Shown here piece by piece: positions 26,723 through 36,302 of a DNA stretch of 64,000 nucleotides. This stretch comes from Lachnospiraceae bacterium (GTDB taxonomy: Bacteria; Bacillota; Clostridia; Lachnospirales; Lachnospiraceae). How positions within the stretch are numbered: position 1 is the stretch's first letter; every line of letters begins with the position of its first letter. The DNA is taken from contig CABJAB010000004.1 of assembly GCA_902363445.1 (NCBI GenBank), positions 1 through 64,000 on the forward strand, read 5' to 3'. A program made the translations under genes and the position numbers. The notes beneath the pieces are model-generated. The model saw only the letters and a program-made list of their open reading frames with translations, had not been told where the DNA came from and made no database searches.

Positions 26723-27715
26723 TCAGCTCAGATTCTTCCTGAGCTTCTGTCCCCGTTTCATGAAAGCCCTGAATTTTTTGTTGAACCACACTCTCATTGC
26801 TATTATGAGCAGAGAAAAGGCTCTTATTCTGCCTTTAAAATAAAGCTCCCCCGACACATGATTCCTGTTTTCAAAAAGCGGCGTCACCCGAATCCGGTCC
26901 TTTAAAAGCGGATACAAGAATCCCAGTCCCATCAGGACTCTTCCAGTCGCCGCAGGGTCCTCCAGGCTGAAGGCCACATTACCGGAAAGCTTTCTGGGAA
27001 AAATGTGCTTCAGCGCCTTTTTTCCCTTCGCCCAGAGAAAATGAAACATTTCCTTATTTTCTTCATCTTCAAGAAAATCCCGGACCAGGTGGAACTTCTC
27101 TCCCGTCTTTTTTATCTTATCACGGAATTTTCCATAAGTATATTGAATCCCACGGAAAAAATCCTTAATTTTTTCAGCCAGCTTCCGGAAAAAACAAATC
27201 ACCCTGACGGCGAGTCTTCGGAAAAATCCTCTTTCCTCTTTTTCCCCAAGTAACCGGTCCGGCTCCTCTTCCCTCATCTCATTTCCCAGGGACTGCGCCG
27301 TCAGCGGTTCCTCCAGTTCTTCTGAATTTCCGTACTGGCGCCGCCCGGCAGTTTCGTCCGGCATGGACACATGTATGGAATCCCCTCCGGATTTTTCGCC
27401 GGTTGTTTCCTTTTTTTCGCTGCTCCGTATCGGAATGCCAAACAGCTTGATTTTGTACTTGACACCTTTTTCATCTGCCCGGACTCTCACTGTCATGATC
27501 CGTAAAAGCCACGACACCCGAAACCTGGCGCAATATGCCGTCCCGCCTTCCAGATCTCCGTCATTCGTTTCTCCTGCGGTAAACCGGCCCGCGGTCCTTC
27601 CCTCATATCGGAGGGGCACAAATAAGACGATCAGAATCAAGGCGAGCAATATACCCAGGACAGCCAGAATCACTATCCCGATGATTTTCAGAATGCCCCA
27701 TATGATAGAAAGCAC
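26723..27715 (-). CDS. DUF2953 family membrane protein (YtfI-like)
   Basis: A 330-residue protein with a long N-terminal hydrophobic segment (IWGILKIIGIVILAVLGILL), a charged middle region including FFRRLAVRVICFFRKLAEKI, and a conserved C-terminal part (FSLEDPAATGRVLMGLGFLYPLL). It belongs with DUF2953/YtfI and sits directly upstream of gerW. Function is unknown; a sporulation link is inferred from the pairing. Confidence 0.82.
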   Translation of the reverse strand: MLSIIWGILKIIGIVILAVLGILLALILIVLFVPLRYEGRTAGRFTAGETNDGDLEGGTAYCARFRVSWLLRIMTVRVRADEKGVKYKIKLFGIPIRSSEKKETTGEKSGGDSIHVSMPDETAGRRQYGNSEELEEPLTAQSLGNEMREEEPDRLLGEKEERGFFRRLAVRVICFFRKLAEKIKDFFRGIQYTYGKFRDKIKKTGEKFHLVRDFLEDEENKEMFHFLWAKGKKALKHIFPRKLSGNVAFSLEDPAATGRVLMGLGFLYPLLKDRIRVTPLFENRNHVSGELYFKGRIRAFSLLIIAMRVWFNKKFRAFMKRGQKLRKNLS

Positions 27716-27731
27716 CGCATCACATCCTCAC

Positions 27732-28097
27732 TCACCATTCTCTGTACCACTCTCTTCCATCAAATCCCTCTTCAGGAACGGAACCAAAATCGTCTCCCAG
27801 ATACGCTTTTACATCTGTTGATCCGGTAGCTCGATAAGCATCCATAACGATTGTTGCAGATAGCTCCATGGCTTCCTGTTTGCTGCACGCGATTCCCACC
27901 ACGGACACCCCGTATTTTTTGTAATGCTCCTGGAGGAGCACCGGCTGAGGCAGGATATCCAGCAGATTCTCCCTGTTGGAAGGCAGCGCTATCACATACA
28001 ATCTAGGATGAATCCCTCCATCCTTAAACTTCTTTATCACTGTTTTTCTCTGTTCCCTGGCCTTCTCACTCAGATACAGCTGCCGGTACCACTTCAT
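27732..28097 (-). CDS. Conserved hypothetical protein (Lachnospiraceae type)
   Basis: A 121-residue soluble protein (MKWYRQLYLSEKAREQRK ... LYVIALPSNRENLLDILPQ ... VVGIACSKQEAMELSATIV). I do not recognise a characterised domain. The alternation of hydrophobic strands and helices suggests a small alpha/beta fold. A GGAGA ribosome binding site precedes the ATG. It lies between cinA and the ytfI-gerW pair on the same strand, so it is probably co-transcribed. Confidence 0.7.
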   Translation of the reverse strand: MKWYRQLYLSEKAREQRKTVIKKFKDGGIHPRLYVIALPSNRENLLDILPQPVLLQEHYKKYGVSVVGIACSKQEAMELSATIVMDAYRATGSTDVKAYLGDDFGSVPEEGFDGREWYREW

Positions 28098-28151
28098 ATT
28101 TATCTCTCCGAACAGGCGGAATTCCCAGACGCCTGCCTTTACCCCGCCAGT

Positions 28152-29405
28152 CTATTTTTCACTCTTATAATTTTCGATGATACACCTGCGGAGCAAGTCC
28201 AAAGCCTGCACGACCGCCTGCTCCCGAATCTTCATCCGGTTTCCCGTAAAATGAAATTCCTTCACAAAAACCTTATCTTTAATATAGCAGGAAATATAAA
28301 CCAGGCCCTTCGGTTCCTCCTCCGTATTCTCAGGGCCGGCAAAACCAGTCACTGCCACACAGATATCAGAATCCGTGGCAAAAACGCCTCCTTTTGCCAT
28401 TTCCTTTGCCGTCTGTTCACTGACTGCGCCATATTTTTTCAAAGTCGCCTTGCTCACATCCAGCGTCTTTTTCTTCGCTTTGTTGGAATAAGTGATAAAG
28501 CCTTCCTTAAAACATTCCGACGCCCCGGCCACGTTGATGATCCTTCCCGCCAGCATTCCTCCGGTCATGGATTCCGCCGTGGTCACAGTCAGCCCGTGTT
28601 TTTTCATGAGCTTTACTGCCACATCCTCCAGGTTCTCATCCTCATTCGTTGTATAGACATTTATATCAAAGCGTTTCTTCAATTCCTTTACTACAGGCTT
28701 CAAAAGCTTCTTAGCCTGTTCCTCATTCTCCGCTTTCGCCGTCACCCGAAGATGTACTTCTCCTGTCTTTGCATAGGTGGCGATGGTCGGATTCGTCTGG
28801 GCGTCGATCATATCCAGCACCATCGTCTCCGCTCTGCTCTCACCGATGCCGCATACCTTCACGATCTGAGAACATATGGTCTCCGGCTGGATACTCCGCA
28901 GGTATGGCGCCACCTGCTCTGCGAACAGAGGCTTCAGTTCGTTGGGCGGTCCCGGAAGAAGTATCGCGGTCTTCCCCTCCGCTTCCAGGATGAGCCCGGG
29001 GGCCGTGCCGTTATGATTGTCCAGGACCTTGGCTCCCTGAGGCACAACCGCCTGCTTCCAGTTATTTTCCGTCACATTCTTTCTTCCGGAGGCTTTGAAG
29101 TATTCTGTAATCCTCTTCTTCGTGTGTGCATCTTCTACAAGCTCAAATCCCATCACCTTAGAACAGACCTCTTTTGTGATATCGTCTTCCGTGGGCCCGA
29201 GTCCGCCGGTCAGAATAATGATATCAGAACGTTTCATTGCGCGCTTGATGGCATCCGTCATCCGTTTCTCATTATCACCCACAACCGTGTGATGATATAC
29301 AGACAATCCCAGGGTCGCACACTTCTGCGACAGGTACTGGGCGTTGGTATTTGCAATATTCCCCAGCAAAAGCTCTGTTCCGACAGCAAGAATCTCTACA
29401 ACCAT
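28152..29405 (-). CDS. cinA: CinA family competence/damage-inducible protein
   Basis: A 417-residue protein with an N-terminal molybdopterin-binding-like domain (VEILAVGTELLLGNIANTN ... ILTGGLGPTEDDITKE) and a C-terminal nicotinamide-nucleotide amidase domain (TTAESMTGGMLAGRIINVAG ... CVAVTGFAGPENT). It probably cleans up deamidated or oxidised pyridine nucleotides. It starts 2 bp after pgsA, the common pgsA-cinA order. Confidence 0.95.
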   Translation of the reverse strand: MVVEILAVGTELLLGNIANTNAQYLSQKCATLGLSVYHHTVVGDNEKRMTDAIKRAMKRSDIIILTGGLGPTEDDITKEVCSKVMGFELVEDAHTKKRITEYFKASGRKNVTENNWKQAVVPQGAKVLDNHNGTAPGLILEAEGKTAILLPGPPNELKPLFAEQVAPYLRSIQPETICSQIVKVCGIGESRAETMVLDMIDAQTNPTIATYAKTGEVHLRVTAKAENEEQAKKLLKPVVKELKKRFDINVYTTNEDENLEDVAVKLMKKHGLTVTTAESMTGGMLAGRIINVAGASECFKEGFITYSNKAKKKTLDVSKATLKKYGAVSEQTAKEMAKGGVFATDSDICVAVTGFAGPENTEEEPKGLVYISCYIKDKVFVKEFHFTGNRMKIREQAVVQALDLLRRCIIENYKSEK

Positions 29406-29407
29406 GT

Positions 29408-29953
29408 TCAGGCTCCTCCTTCTTTCAGTACGTTAATATTTTTCCGGATATAATCCACAAGAGAAATAATGGTCAGCACAAGCGCAAGATATATGAATAT
29501 CTGAGTCAGGATATACAGGCTCTTTATATTCAGTATAATCAGTATGATCATGATCATCTGGGACACTGTCTTAAACTTGCCCCACATGTTGGCGGCGATC
29601 ACCACGCCGTTATCCGACGCGACCAAACGAAATCCGCTGATGATGAATTCCCTCGCCATGATTATGATGACGATCCAGGCGGCCAGCTCCCCTCTTTCCA
29701 CGAAACAGATGAGGGCAGAACAGACAAGAAGCTTGTCAGCCAGGGGATCCATGAACTTTCCAAAATTCGATACCAGATGATATTTTCTGGCTATAAAGCC
29801 GTCCAGGAAATCGGTAAAGCTGGCCCCGCAGAATAAAACGAGAGCAATGATCCTACCCGGATATCCGAGAAAATCTGCCAGCATGAAAAACACAAAGAAT
29901 GGAATCATCAGCACGCGGAGTATCGTCAGCTTATTCGGTAAATTCATCTTCAT
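29408..29953 (-). CDS. pgsA: CDP-diacylglycerol--glycerol-3-phosphate 3-phosphatidyltransferase
   Basis: A 181-residue membrane enzyme with the CDP-alcohol phosphotransferase motif DG-X2-AR-X8-G-X3-D-X3-D (FLDGFIARKYHLVSNFG, then KFMDPLADK). It commits to phosphatidylglycerol synthesis. It overlaps the end of rimO by 23 bp. AGGAG lies 9 nt before the first of two close ATG codons, so I use 29953. Confidence 0.94.
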   Translation of the reverse strand: MKMNLPNKLTILRVLMIPFFVFFMLADFLGYPGRIIALVLFCGASFTDFLDGFIARKYHLVSNFGKFMDPLADKLLVCSALICFVERGELAAWIVIIIMAREFIISGFRLVASDNGVVIAANMWGKFKTVSQMIMIILIILNIKSLYILTQIFIYLALVLTIISLVDYIRKNINVLKEGGA

Positions 29954-31274
29954 CTATCAACTCTCCTATCAGATCATAGTCCACAGCTCCGGTCACCTTC
30001 ACGCGGACGAACATCCCGCTCATCAGCTCCAAATCCGTGTTCACAAATATATATCCGTCAACTCCCGGCGCATCCATATAAGTCCTTCCCACATAAGCAC
30101 TTTCGTCTGCCACCTTCCCTTCAATGAATGCTTCCAGCACTCTGCCGACCATATCTTCTCCGTGGGCAAAGGCAATTTCCTGCTGAAGCTCCATAACCTG
30201 ATCCCGGCGCTCGTTTTTTTCTTCCTCCGGCACCTGTCCGTCCATGGCGGCGGCCGGCGTATCTTCCTCCTGGGAATAAGGGAATACACCGAGACGGTCA
30301 AATTCCATCTCATCTACGAAATCCAGAAGTTCTTCCATATCCTCTGCGTTCTCACCGGGAAATCCGGTGATCATCGTGGTCCGTATGGCAATATCCGGTA
30401 TCTCTTCCCTCAGACGGCAGATGCGCTTCGTGATCTCCTGCCTGTCAGTCTTTCTGCCCATCCGCTTCAATATCCGGTCACTGGCATGCTGAATGGGAAT
30501 GTCCATGTAATGGCATATCTTCTCTTCCTTTTTTACCACTTCTATCAGTTCCTCGGTAATCTCCTCGGGATAGCAGTAAAGGAGGCGTATCCAATGGATA
30601 CCGGATATTAAAGCCAGCTTTTTCAGCAGCTCCGGCAGCATCTTCCTTCCATACAGATCCACACCATATAAAGTCGTCTCCTGAGCAACCAAAATCAGCT
30701 CCCGGACGCCTCCTTCCGACAATTGTTCCGCTTCTTTTACCAGCTCATCAAGCGGAACACTCCTGTATCTGCCCCGGACGCTGGGAATCACACAATAGGT
30801 ACAGTGTTTATCACAGCCCTCCGCAATCTTAAGATAAGCATAATGCCCTCCTGTTGTGACGACACGCCCCTGCTCCTCCGGCCTCTGCCTGTCAAAGCTT
30901 TCGAACTCTTCGCTCTTCTTCCCTTTCAGGGTTTCCTCCACCACTTCCGTGATCTTATCGCAGGATGCCGTACCTAAGATTCCGTCCACCTCCGGAATTT
31001 CTTCCAGGACCTCGCGCTTATAGCGCTGCGCCAAACAGCCGGCAGCAATCAGCACCTTGCAGCGGCCTGTCTCCTTCTGCTTTGCCATCTCTAAAAGCGT
31101 GTTGATGCTCTCCTCTTTCGCGTCGCCGATAAAACAGCAAGTATTCACCACAATGATATCCGCCTCCGACTCGTCGTCGGTAAACTGATATCCGGCTCTG
31201 CCAAGAAGGCCCAGCATCACTTCAGAATCCACCAGGTTTTTATCGCACCCCAGGGATACAAACAGTATTTTCAT
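29931..31274 (-). CDS. rimO: Ribosomal protein S12 methylthiotransferase RimO
   Basis: A 447-residue radical SAM enzyme: N-terminal UPF0004 domain (FVSLGCDKNLVDSE, VNTCCFIGDAKEES), radical-SAM motif C-X3-C-X2-C in CDKHCTYCVIP, and a C-terminal TRAM domain. SLGCDKNLVDSE marks RimO rather than MiaB. A hairpin (31340-31362) lies in the rpoZ-rimO gap and may attenuate. pgsA overlaps its 3' end. Confidence 0.95.
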   Translation of the reverse strand: MKILFVSLGCDKNLVDSEVMLGLLGRAGYQFTDDESEADIIVVNTCCFIGDAKEESINTLLEMAKQKETGRCKVLIAAGCLAQRYKREVLEEIPEVDGILGTASCDKITEVVEETLKGKKSEEFESFDRQRPEEQGRVVTTGGHYAYLKIAEGCDKHCTYCVIPSVRGRYRSVPLDELVKEAEQLSEGGVRELILVAQETTLYGVDLYGRKMLPELLKKLALISGIHWIRLLYCYPEEITEELIEVVKKEEKICHYMDIPIQHASDRILKRMGRKTDRQEITKRICRLREEIPDIAIRTTMITGFPGENAEDMEELLDFVDEMEFDRLGVFPYSQEEDTPAAAMDGQVPEEEKNERRDQVMELQQEIAFAHGEDMVGRVLEAFIEGKVADESAYVGRTYMDAPGVDGYIFVNTDLELMSGMFVRVKVTGAVDYDLIGELIDEDEFTE

Positions 31275-31367
31275 ATTGACTTCATTCCTTTTCTTCGTTT
31301 CCTTCCCCTAAAAGCATCCCGATTGGGAAAGCAAATCAAGCAGGCATGGACTGCCTGCCTGCGTCTG

Positions 31368-31625
31368 TCATTCCTCGATCTCATCCTCAGGAATATCGTC
31401 TTCACCGACGATTTTGACCTTGGTCTGGTGCAGCTCCTCGACCGCGATGGACAACGGCTTGTGGGACGTAGTCTCCACGAGGGGCTCTTCTCCTGCGATC
31501 AGCTGTCTCGCCCTTTTTGCCGTGGCGATCACAATGGAATAACGGCTTTGGATGATCGGATGCTCGCCCGGCTCCACCTCACTGTTTACTACATTTATTA
31601 AATCTGAATATGACGGATGTAACAT
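31368..31625 (-). CDS. rpoZ: RNA polymerase omega subunit
   Basis: An 85-residue protein (MLHPSYSDLINVVNSEVE ... QSRYSIVIATAKRARQLI) with the omega-subunit core and an acidic tail. It follows gmk with no gap, the usual gmk-rpoZ pair. Confidence 0.93.
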   Translation of the reverse strand: MLHPSYSDLINVVNSEVEPGEHPIIQSRYSIVIATAKRARQLIAGEEPLVETTSHKPLSIAVEELHQTKVKIVGEDDIPEDEIEE

Positions 31626-32261
31626 TTATCTTTCTCCTTTCACAAATCTTTTCAGGTCGTCCCTGATACAATCGATGAGTTCCTGGTTAAGTCCGGCCTT
31701 CCGATGCTCGCAGTTCATGATTTGATGAAGCTCCTCCACGCAAGTTTCCAAATTGTCATTGACGAGCAGATAATCGTACTGCTCCATCCCTTCTGATTCT
31801 TCCACCGCGCGTTTCAGGCGCTCCTCTATCACCGGAAGCGTCTCCGTGCCCCGTCCGACCAAACGTCTTTTAAGCGTAGCCGCGTCGGGAGGAATCACAA
31901 ACACCAGCACGGCGTCGGGATACTGACGTTTGACATTCAGAGCTCCCTGGATCTCTATCTCCAGAATGATATCCACTCCTGCCTCCAGACGTCTTTTTAC
32001 GTACTCCCTGGGAGTGCCGTAATGATGGCCTACATATCCTGCGTATTCAATCAGCTGTCCGCTTTCCGCCATCGCGGAGAATTCGTCCTCACTCACAAAA
32101 AAGTATTCTTTTCCGTTCGTCTCACCCTCCCGGGGCGCCCTGGTCGTAGCCGAGACAGACAGCGCGTAATTATCGTATTTCTCTAAAAGACGCTTCACTA
32201 CAGTGCCCTTTCCGACACCCGAGAAGCCGGAAACCACGAGAATAAGCCCTTCTTTACTCAC
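31626..32261 (-). CDS. gmk: Guanylate kinase
   Basis: A 211-residue P-loop kinase (VVSGFSGVGKGTVVKRLLEK; SVSATTRAPREGE; EIEIQGALNVK) that makes GDP from GMP. I place the start at a GTG (32259-32261) with GGAGG 6 nt upstream; an in-frame start further upstream lies within remA and is out of line with the family N-terminus. It overlaps remA by 8 bp. Confidence 0.95.
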   Translation of the reverse strand: MSKEGLILVVSGFSGVGKGTVVKRLLEKYDNYALSVSATTRAPREGETNGKEYFFVSEDEFSAMAESGQLIEYAGYVGHHYGTPREYVKRRLEAGVDIILEIEIQGALNVKRQYPDAVLVFVIPPDAATLKRRLVGRGTETLPVIEERLKRAVEESEGMEQYDYLLVNDNLETCVEELHQIMNCEHRKAGLNQELIDCIRDDLKRFVKGER

Positions 32262-32547
32262 AGTCTCCCTCCTTATCTGAAATTCTGTCCGGAATTCCGG
32301 ATTCGTTGAACCGGCCGGCAATCGTCTCCGGCAGCAGCGCCGACAGCACCACATATCCGTTGTCCATCACAATGAGACCTTTGGTCTTTCGTCCCTGTGT
32401 GGCGTCGATGCTCCGCCCTTCATCCCTGGCGGCCTGGATCAGACGCTTCCCCGGCGCAGAGTCCGGGCTGACCACAGCCAGCACCTTTTCTGTGTGGACC
32501 ACATTGCCGTATCCGATATTAATCAGCTTTCCCACTGTAATCACCAT
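32254..32547 (-). CDS. remA: RemA family DNA-binding regulator (DUF370)
   Basis: A 97-residue RemA homologue: GKLINIGYGNVVHTEKVLAV, SPDSAPGKRLIQAARDEGR, DATQGRKTKGLIVMDNGYVV. In Bacillus, RemA activates matrix genes by binding repeated sites. Its position between yicC and gmk is conserved in Firmicutes. Slightly longer at the C-terminus than usual. Confidence 0.9.
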   Translation of the reverse strand: MVITVGKLINIGYGNVVHTEKVLAVVSPDSAPGKRLIQAARDEGRSIDATQGRKTKGLIVMDNGYVVLSALLPETIAGRFNESGIPDRISDKEGDCE

Positions 32548-32549
32548 GT

Positions 32550-33428
32550 CTACTCAATATTTTGAATTTGTTCCCTTACTTTTTCTATTTCTGTCTTTAA
32601 ATCTATGGCCGTCCCGGAAATCTCCATATCATTTGCCTTGGAAAGAATCGTATTTGCTTCCCGGTTCATCTCCTGGGCAATGAAGTCCAGCTTCCTTCCT
32701 ACAGCCCCGCCCTTTATGAGAGAGTCCTTCATGGTCTTAATATGACTCATAAGGCGTACCGTCTCTTCATCCACACAGATTTTATCCGCAAACAAAGTGA
32801 CCTCCGCGGCGATTCGGTTCTCGTCGATGCCGCTGCCATCAAGAAGCTCTTTTACTTTGTCTTCTAACTTTTTCCTGTATTCCCGGATGATCTGAGGAGA
32901 GCGCTTTTCAATCTCTCCGACCCATCCGGCCATGGTATCCAGCTTCTCACAGAGGTCTTCCCTAAGATGTCCGCCTTCCTTCGTCCGCTGCTCCACAAAC
33001 TTTTCCAGAGCCCCTAAAAGCGCTTCCTTTAAAAGCAGCCAAAGCTCCTCTTCATCCTCCTCCGACTGTTCCGCGGTGATGACCTCCGGGAAACGGGAAA
33101 GAGAGGATACCCTCACATCATTCTCGATGGAGAACTGATCGCTCATCTTGGAAAAAATGTCCATGTATTCTCTGGCCAGCGCCTCATTGTAATTGAGTTT
33201 CACGGCTTTATCCGAGAATGTCTCACAAGAGACATAGATATCCACCTTGCCTCTTTGGATGCCGCTTTTCAAAAGGCTTCTGATATCCGCCTCAAAGGCT
33301 CCGAATTTCTTCGGCATCTTAATGCCCAAATCCAGATAACGGTGATTGACCGATTTCATCTCCACCGAAATCTTATAATCTTCATTGGACGCCTCGCATC
33401 TGCCGAAGCCTGTCATGCTCTTTACCAT
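32550..33428 (-). CDS. yicC: YicC family endoribonuclease
   Basis: A 292-residue protein starting MVKSMTGFGRCE and ending in the DUF1732 region (GRKLDFIAQEMNREANTILSKAND). E. coli YicC is an RNA endonuclease. It is the first gene of yicC-remA-gmk-rpoZ-rimO-pgsA-cinA and follows a near-consensus promoter. Confidence 0.94.
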   Translation of the reverse strand: MVKSMTGFGRCEASNEDYKISVEMKSVNHRYLDLGIKMPKKFGAFEADIRSLLKSGIQRGKVDIYVSCETFSDKAVKLNYNEALAREYMDIFSKMSDQFSIENDVRVSSLSRFPEVITAEQSEEDEEELWLLLKEALLGALEKFVEQRTKEGGHLREDLCEKLDTMAGWVGEIEKRSPQIIREYRKKLEDKVKELLDGSGIDENRIAAEVTLFADKICVDEETVRLMSHIKTMKDSLIKGGAVGRKLDFIAQEMNREANTILSKANDMEISGTAIDLKTEIEKVREQIQNIE

Positions 33429-33508
33429 TGTCTCTTTGTCCTTCCAATTACCAGGGCCGTCTTCCGCCCCGATTATTTGATGTCCTGCATTTGCACATAA
33501 TCTAGTTT

Positions 33509-33537
33509 ATTATAATTCATTCCCTGATACAAGTCAA
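33509..33537 (-). promoter_or_regulatory. Promoter of the yicC operon
   Basis: TTGACT (33532-33537), 17 nt, TATAAT (33509-33514) on the minus strand, about 80 nt before yicC. Confidence 0.82.
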
Positions 33538-33657
33538 TGAGAAATGGCCTCTAAAGGCCCTGGCCTCCGGGTGCCGGACCTTCTGGAAATTTTCTCTGGC
33601 CCCCTAACTCCACTTGTGTTAGAATAAGGGGTATCATTATGTGGAGGTATGACTCAT

Positions 33658-35406
33658 ATGGCATTGGACGGAATCGTAATCGCCTGTATGGCAAAAGAAA
33701 TAAAGGAACGCGTCACGGGAGGACGGATTGCAAAAATCGCCCAGCCGGAGGCAGACGCCCTGATGCTCACAATAAAGAACCAAAAAGACACCTGGAAGCT
33801 CTTCCTTTCGGCGGGAGCCAGCCTTCCCCTCGTCTATTTCACCGAGCAGAACAAGCAGAATCCCATGACGGCCCCCAATTTCTGCATGCTTCTCCGCAAG
33901 CATATCGGAGGGGGGCGCATCATCTCTGTGACACAGCCTGGACTGGAACGGATTCTGGTGCTGGAAATCGAACATCTGGATGAAATGGGAGACTTGTGCC
34001 GGAAAAGGCTGGTCGCGGAATTCATGGGAAAACACAGTAATCTAATTTTCTGCGACAGCAGTGATACCATCATTGACAGCATAAAGCATATTCCGCTTTC
34101 CGTAAGCTCCGTTCGGGAGGTGCTCCCCGGCCGGCCTTATTTTATCCCCGACACCATGAAAAAAGAGAATCCCCTGTCGCTTTCCGAAGAGGACTTTTTC
34201 TCCGGCGCCGCCGTAAAACCTATGCCGCTCTCAAAGGCTCTTTATACCGGGTATACCGGACTGAGTCCCGTAATGGCGGAGGAGATCTGCTACGCCGCCT
34301 CTCTGGACAGTTCTCGGCCTATCAATACTTTATCCAATCTGGAGCTGACCCATCTGTTCGGAATCTTCCAATCCTTTATGGAGGATGTGAAAAGCGGGCG
34401 CTTCACCCCCTGCATCGCATATGACGGCAGGCTCCCTGTGGAATTTTCAGCCCTTCCGCTCACACATCTGGCGGCTTATGAACAGAAAACCTTCGATTCC
34501 ATCAGCGAGGTCCTGGAATCTTATTACGCTTCCCGCGAAACAGTGACCCGTATCCGGCAGAAATCTGTGGACCTGCGCCGTATCGTCCAGACAGCCCTGG
34601 AGCGGAACCGAAAAAAATATGATCTGCAGCTCCGCCAGCTGAAGGACACGGAAAAGCGGGACAAGTTCCGTATTTACGGTGAACTCATCAATACTTACGG
34701 CTATGAACTGGAATCCGGCGCAAAAGCCCTGGAGGCCCTCAATTATTATTCCGGCGAAATGGTCAAGATCCCCTTGGACGATACCATGACCCCTCAGGAG
34801 AATGCCAAACGCTATTTTGACAAATACGGTAAACTAAAACGCACCTTTGAAGCTCTCACGGAACTCACAAAGGAGACAAAAGAAGAAATCGATTATCTCG
34901 AATCTGTCTCCTCTGCACTGGATATCGCCAGGACAGAAGAAGATCTCACCCAAATTAAGGAAGAGCTCCGGGAATCCGGATATATCCGCAAACGGGGTCC
35001 GAAGGATAAAAAGACAAAGATCACCAGTATTCCGTTTCATTATCTCTCTTCAGACGGCTACCATATCTATGTCGGAAAAAACAATCTGCAGAACGAGGAG
35101 CTGACCTTTCATTTCGCGGCTGGGAGCGACTGGTGGTTTCATGCCAAAGGCATACCCGGTTCCCACGTCATCGTCAAAGCCGAAGGAAAAGCCAGGGAGG
35201 AGCTTCCCGATCGTCTGTATGAGGAAGCCGCCCGCCTGGCTGCATATTATTCCAAAGGCCGTGAGAATGACAAGGTGGAAATCGACTACGTGGAAAAAAA
35301 GCAGGTGAAAAAGGTAAGCGGCGCAAAGCCGGGCTTTGTCATTTACCACACCAATTACTCCATGATAGCCGATCCGGACATCTCAGGTCTTACGGAAGTC
35401 AAATAG
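33658..35406 (+). CDS. rqcH: Rqc2 homologue RqcH (NFACT/FbpA family)
   Basis: A 582-residue NFACT protein. It has the N-terminal NFACT-N domain (MALDGIVIACMAKEIKERV), helix-hairpin-helix and coiled-coil middle (about residues 280-440), and the C-terminal NFACT-R domain (SDGYHIYVGKNNLQNEELTF; DWWFHAKGIPGSHVIVK). It recruits tRNA-Ala to stalled 50S subunits to add C-terminal alanine tails. I use the ATG at 33658; an ATG 9 bp earlier lies too close to the GGAGG site. It converges on hflC, with 2 bp between stop codons and no visible terminator. Confidence 0.95.
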   Translation: MALDGIVIACMAKEIKERVTGGRIAKIAQPEADALMLTIKNQKDTWKLFLSAGASLPLVYFTEQNKQNPMTAPNFCMLLRKHIGGGRIISVTQPGLERILVLEIEHLDEMGDLCRKRLVAEFMGKHSNLIFCDSSDTIIDSIKHIPLSVSSVREVLPGRPYFIPDTMKKENPLSLSEEDFFSGAAVKPMPLSKALYTGYTGLSPVMAEEICYAASLDSSRPINTLSNLELTHLFGIFQSFMEDVKSGRFTPCIAYDGRLPVEFSALPLTHLAAYEQKTFDSISEVLESYYASRETVTRIRQKSVDLRRIVQTALERNRKKYDLQLRQLKDTEKRDKFRIYGELINTYGYELESGAKALEALNYYSGEMVKIPLDDTMTPQENAKRYFDKYGKLKRTFEALTELTKETKEEIDYLESVSSALDIARTEEDLTQIKEELRESGYIRKRGPKDKKTKITSIPFHYLSSDGYHIYVGKNNLQNEELTFHFAAGSDWWFHAKGIPGSHVIVKAEGKAREELPDRLYEEAARLAAYYSKGRENDKVEIDYVEKKQVKKVSGAKPGFVIYHTNYSMIADPDISGLTEVK

Positions 35407-35408
35407 TC

Positions 35409-36275
35409 TTAACCCTGATTCATGAATATTTCTGCTATGGGAGAATCCTTGGGAAGTATCAGCGTATTATTTCCTCCGGTCAATGAGGCCTTTGCCGCAT
35501 CCAGAGAACGTACGTAGGCATAAAAATCTGCTTTGTTCTCATCGGAATAAGCGTCTGCCAGTATCTTCATGTACTCGGATTCTCCCTCTGCGATGATCCC
35601 TGCCGCCTGTGCTTTTGCATCTGACAGCATGATCTCCACTTCTTTATCCGTGGTATTCCGGATTTTCTGCGCTTCTGAATCGCCTTCCGCCTGATAAGTT
35701 GCCGCGATCTTTCCCCGTTCAGAAATCATCCTTTCGTAAACCGCCTCTTTATTGTCCTCCGGTAGGTCCAGCTGCTTTAACTCGATGGTCTGAAGCTCTA
35801 TACCATAGGAGTCCATAGATTCTCCCATTCCCGCCTGAATCGCATCCTGAAGCTCACCGTCCCTGGCCGCGATCACATCGTTCTGCGTCATATTGCTGAT
35901 GACGTTCTTGGTGGAATTATATACCGCCGCGTCAATCCTCTGCTCCGCGCTGGTCTGAGACGAATTCAGTGTCTTCGCAAACTTCAGTGGGTCTGTCACT
36001 CTCCAGAGGACATAGCTGTCTGCGATCATAGTTTTTTTATCCATGGTGATCACATCCGATTCCGGCAGATCATACAAAAGCAGCTGATTGGGAATCTTAT
36101 CCGCAGATTCTAAAAAGGGAATCTTGAATGTTATCCCGGCGTCCGCTATAATCCTGTCCACTTTTCCAAAACGGCGTATCAGACTGTATTCATTCTCCTT
36201 CGTTATCACGATGGATAACGCCAAAAGGACCACCGCAAAAATCCCGAGAACAACCGCTATTATTTTTTTCTTCAT
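35409..36275 (-). CDS. hflC: Protease modulator HflC
   Basis: A 288-residue SPFH/stomatin-family protein with an N-terminal membrane segment (KKKIIAVVLGIFAVVLLALSI) and the HflC features YSLIRRFGKVD and ISERGKIAATYQAEGDSEA. With HflK it forms large membrane assemblies that control FtsH. It follows hflK by 27 bp with an AGGAGG site. No ftsH is adjacent. Confidence 0.93.
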   Translation of the reverse strand: MKKKIIAVVLGIFAVVLLALSIVITKENEYSLIRRFGKVDRIIADAGITFKIPFLESADKIPNQLLLYDLPESDVITMDKKTMIADSYVLWRVTDPLKFAKTLNSSQTSAEQRIDAAVYNSTKNVISNMTQNDVIAARDGELQDAIQAGMGESMDSYGIELQTIELKQLDLPEDNKEAVYERMISERGKIAATYQAEGDSEAQKIRNTTDKEVEIMLSDAKAQAAGIIAEGESEYMKILADAYSDENKADFYAYVRSLDAAKASLTGGNNTLILPKDSPIAEIFMNQG

Positions 36276-36302
36276 GATTCTGTCCTCCTAATCCTTTCCC
36301 AA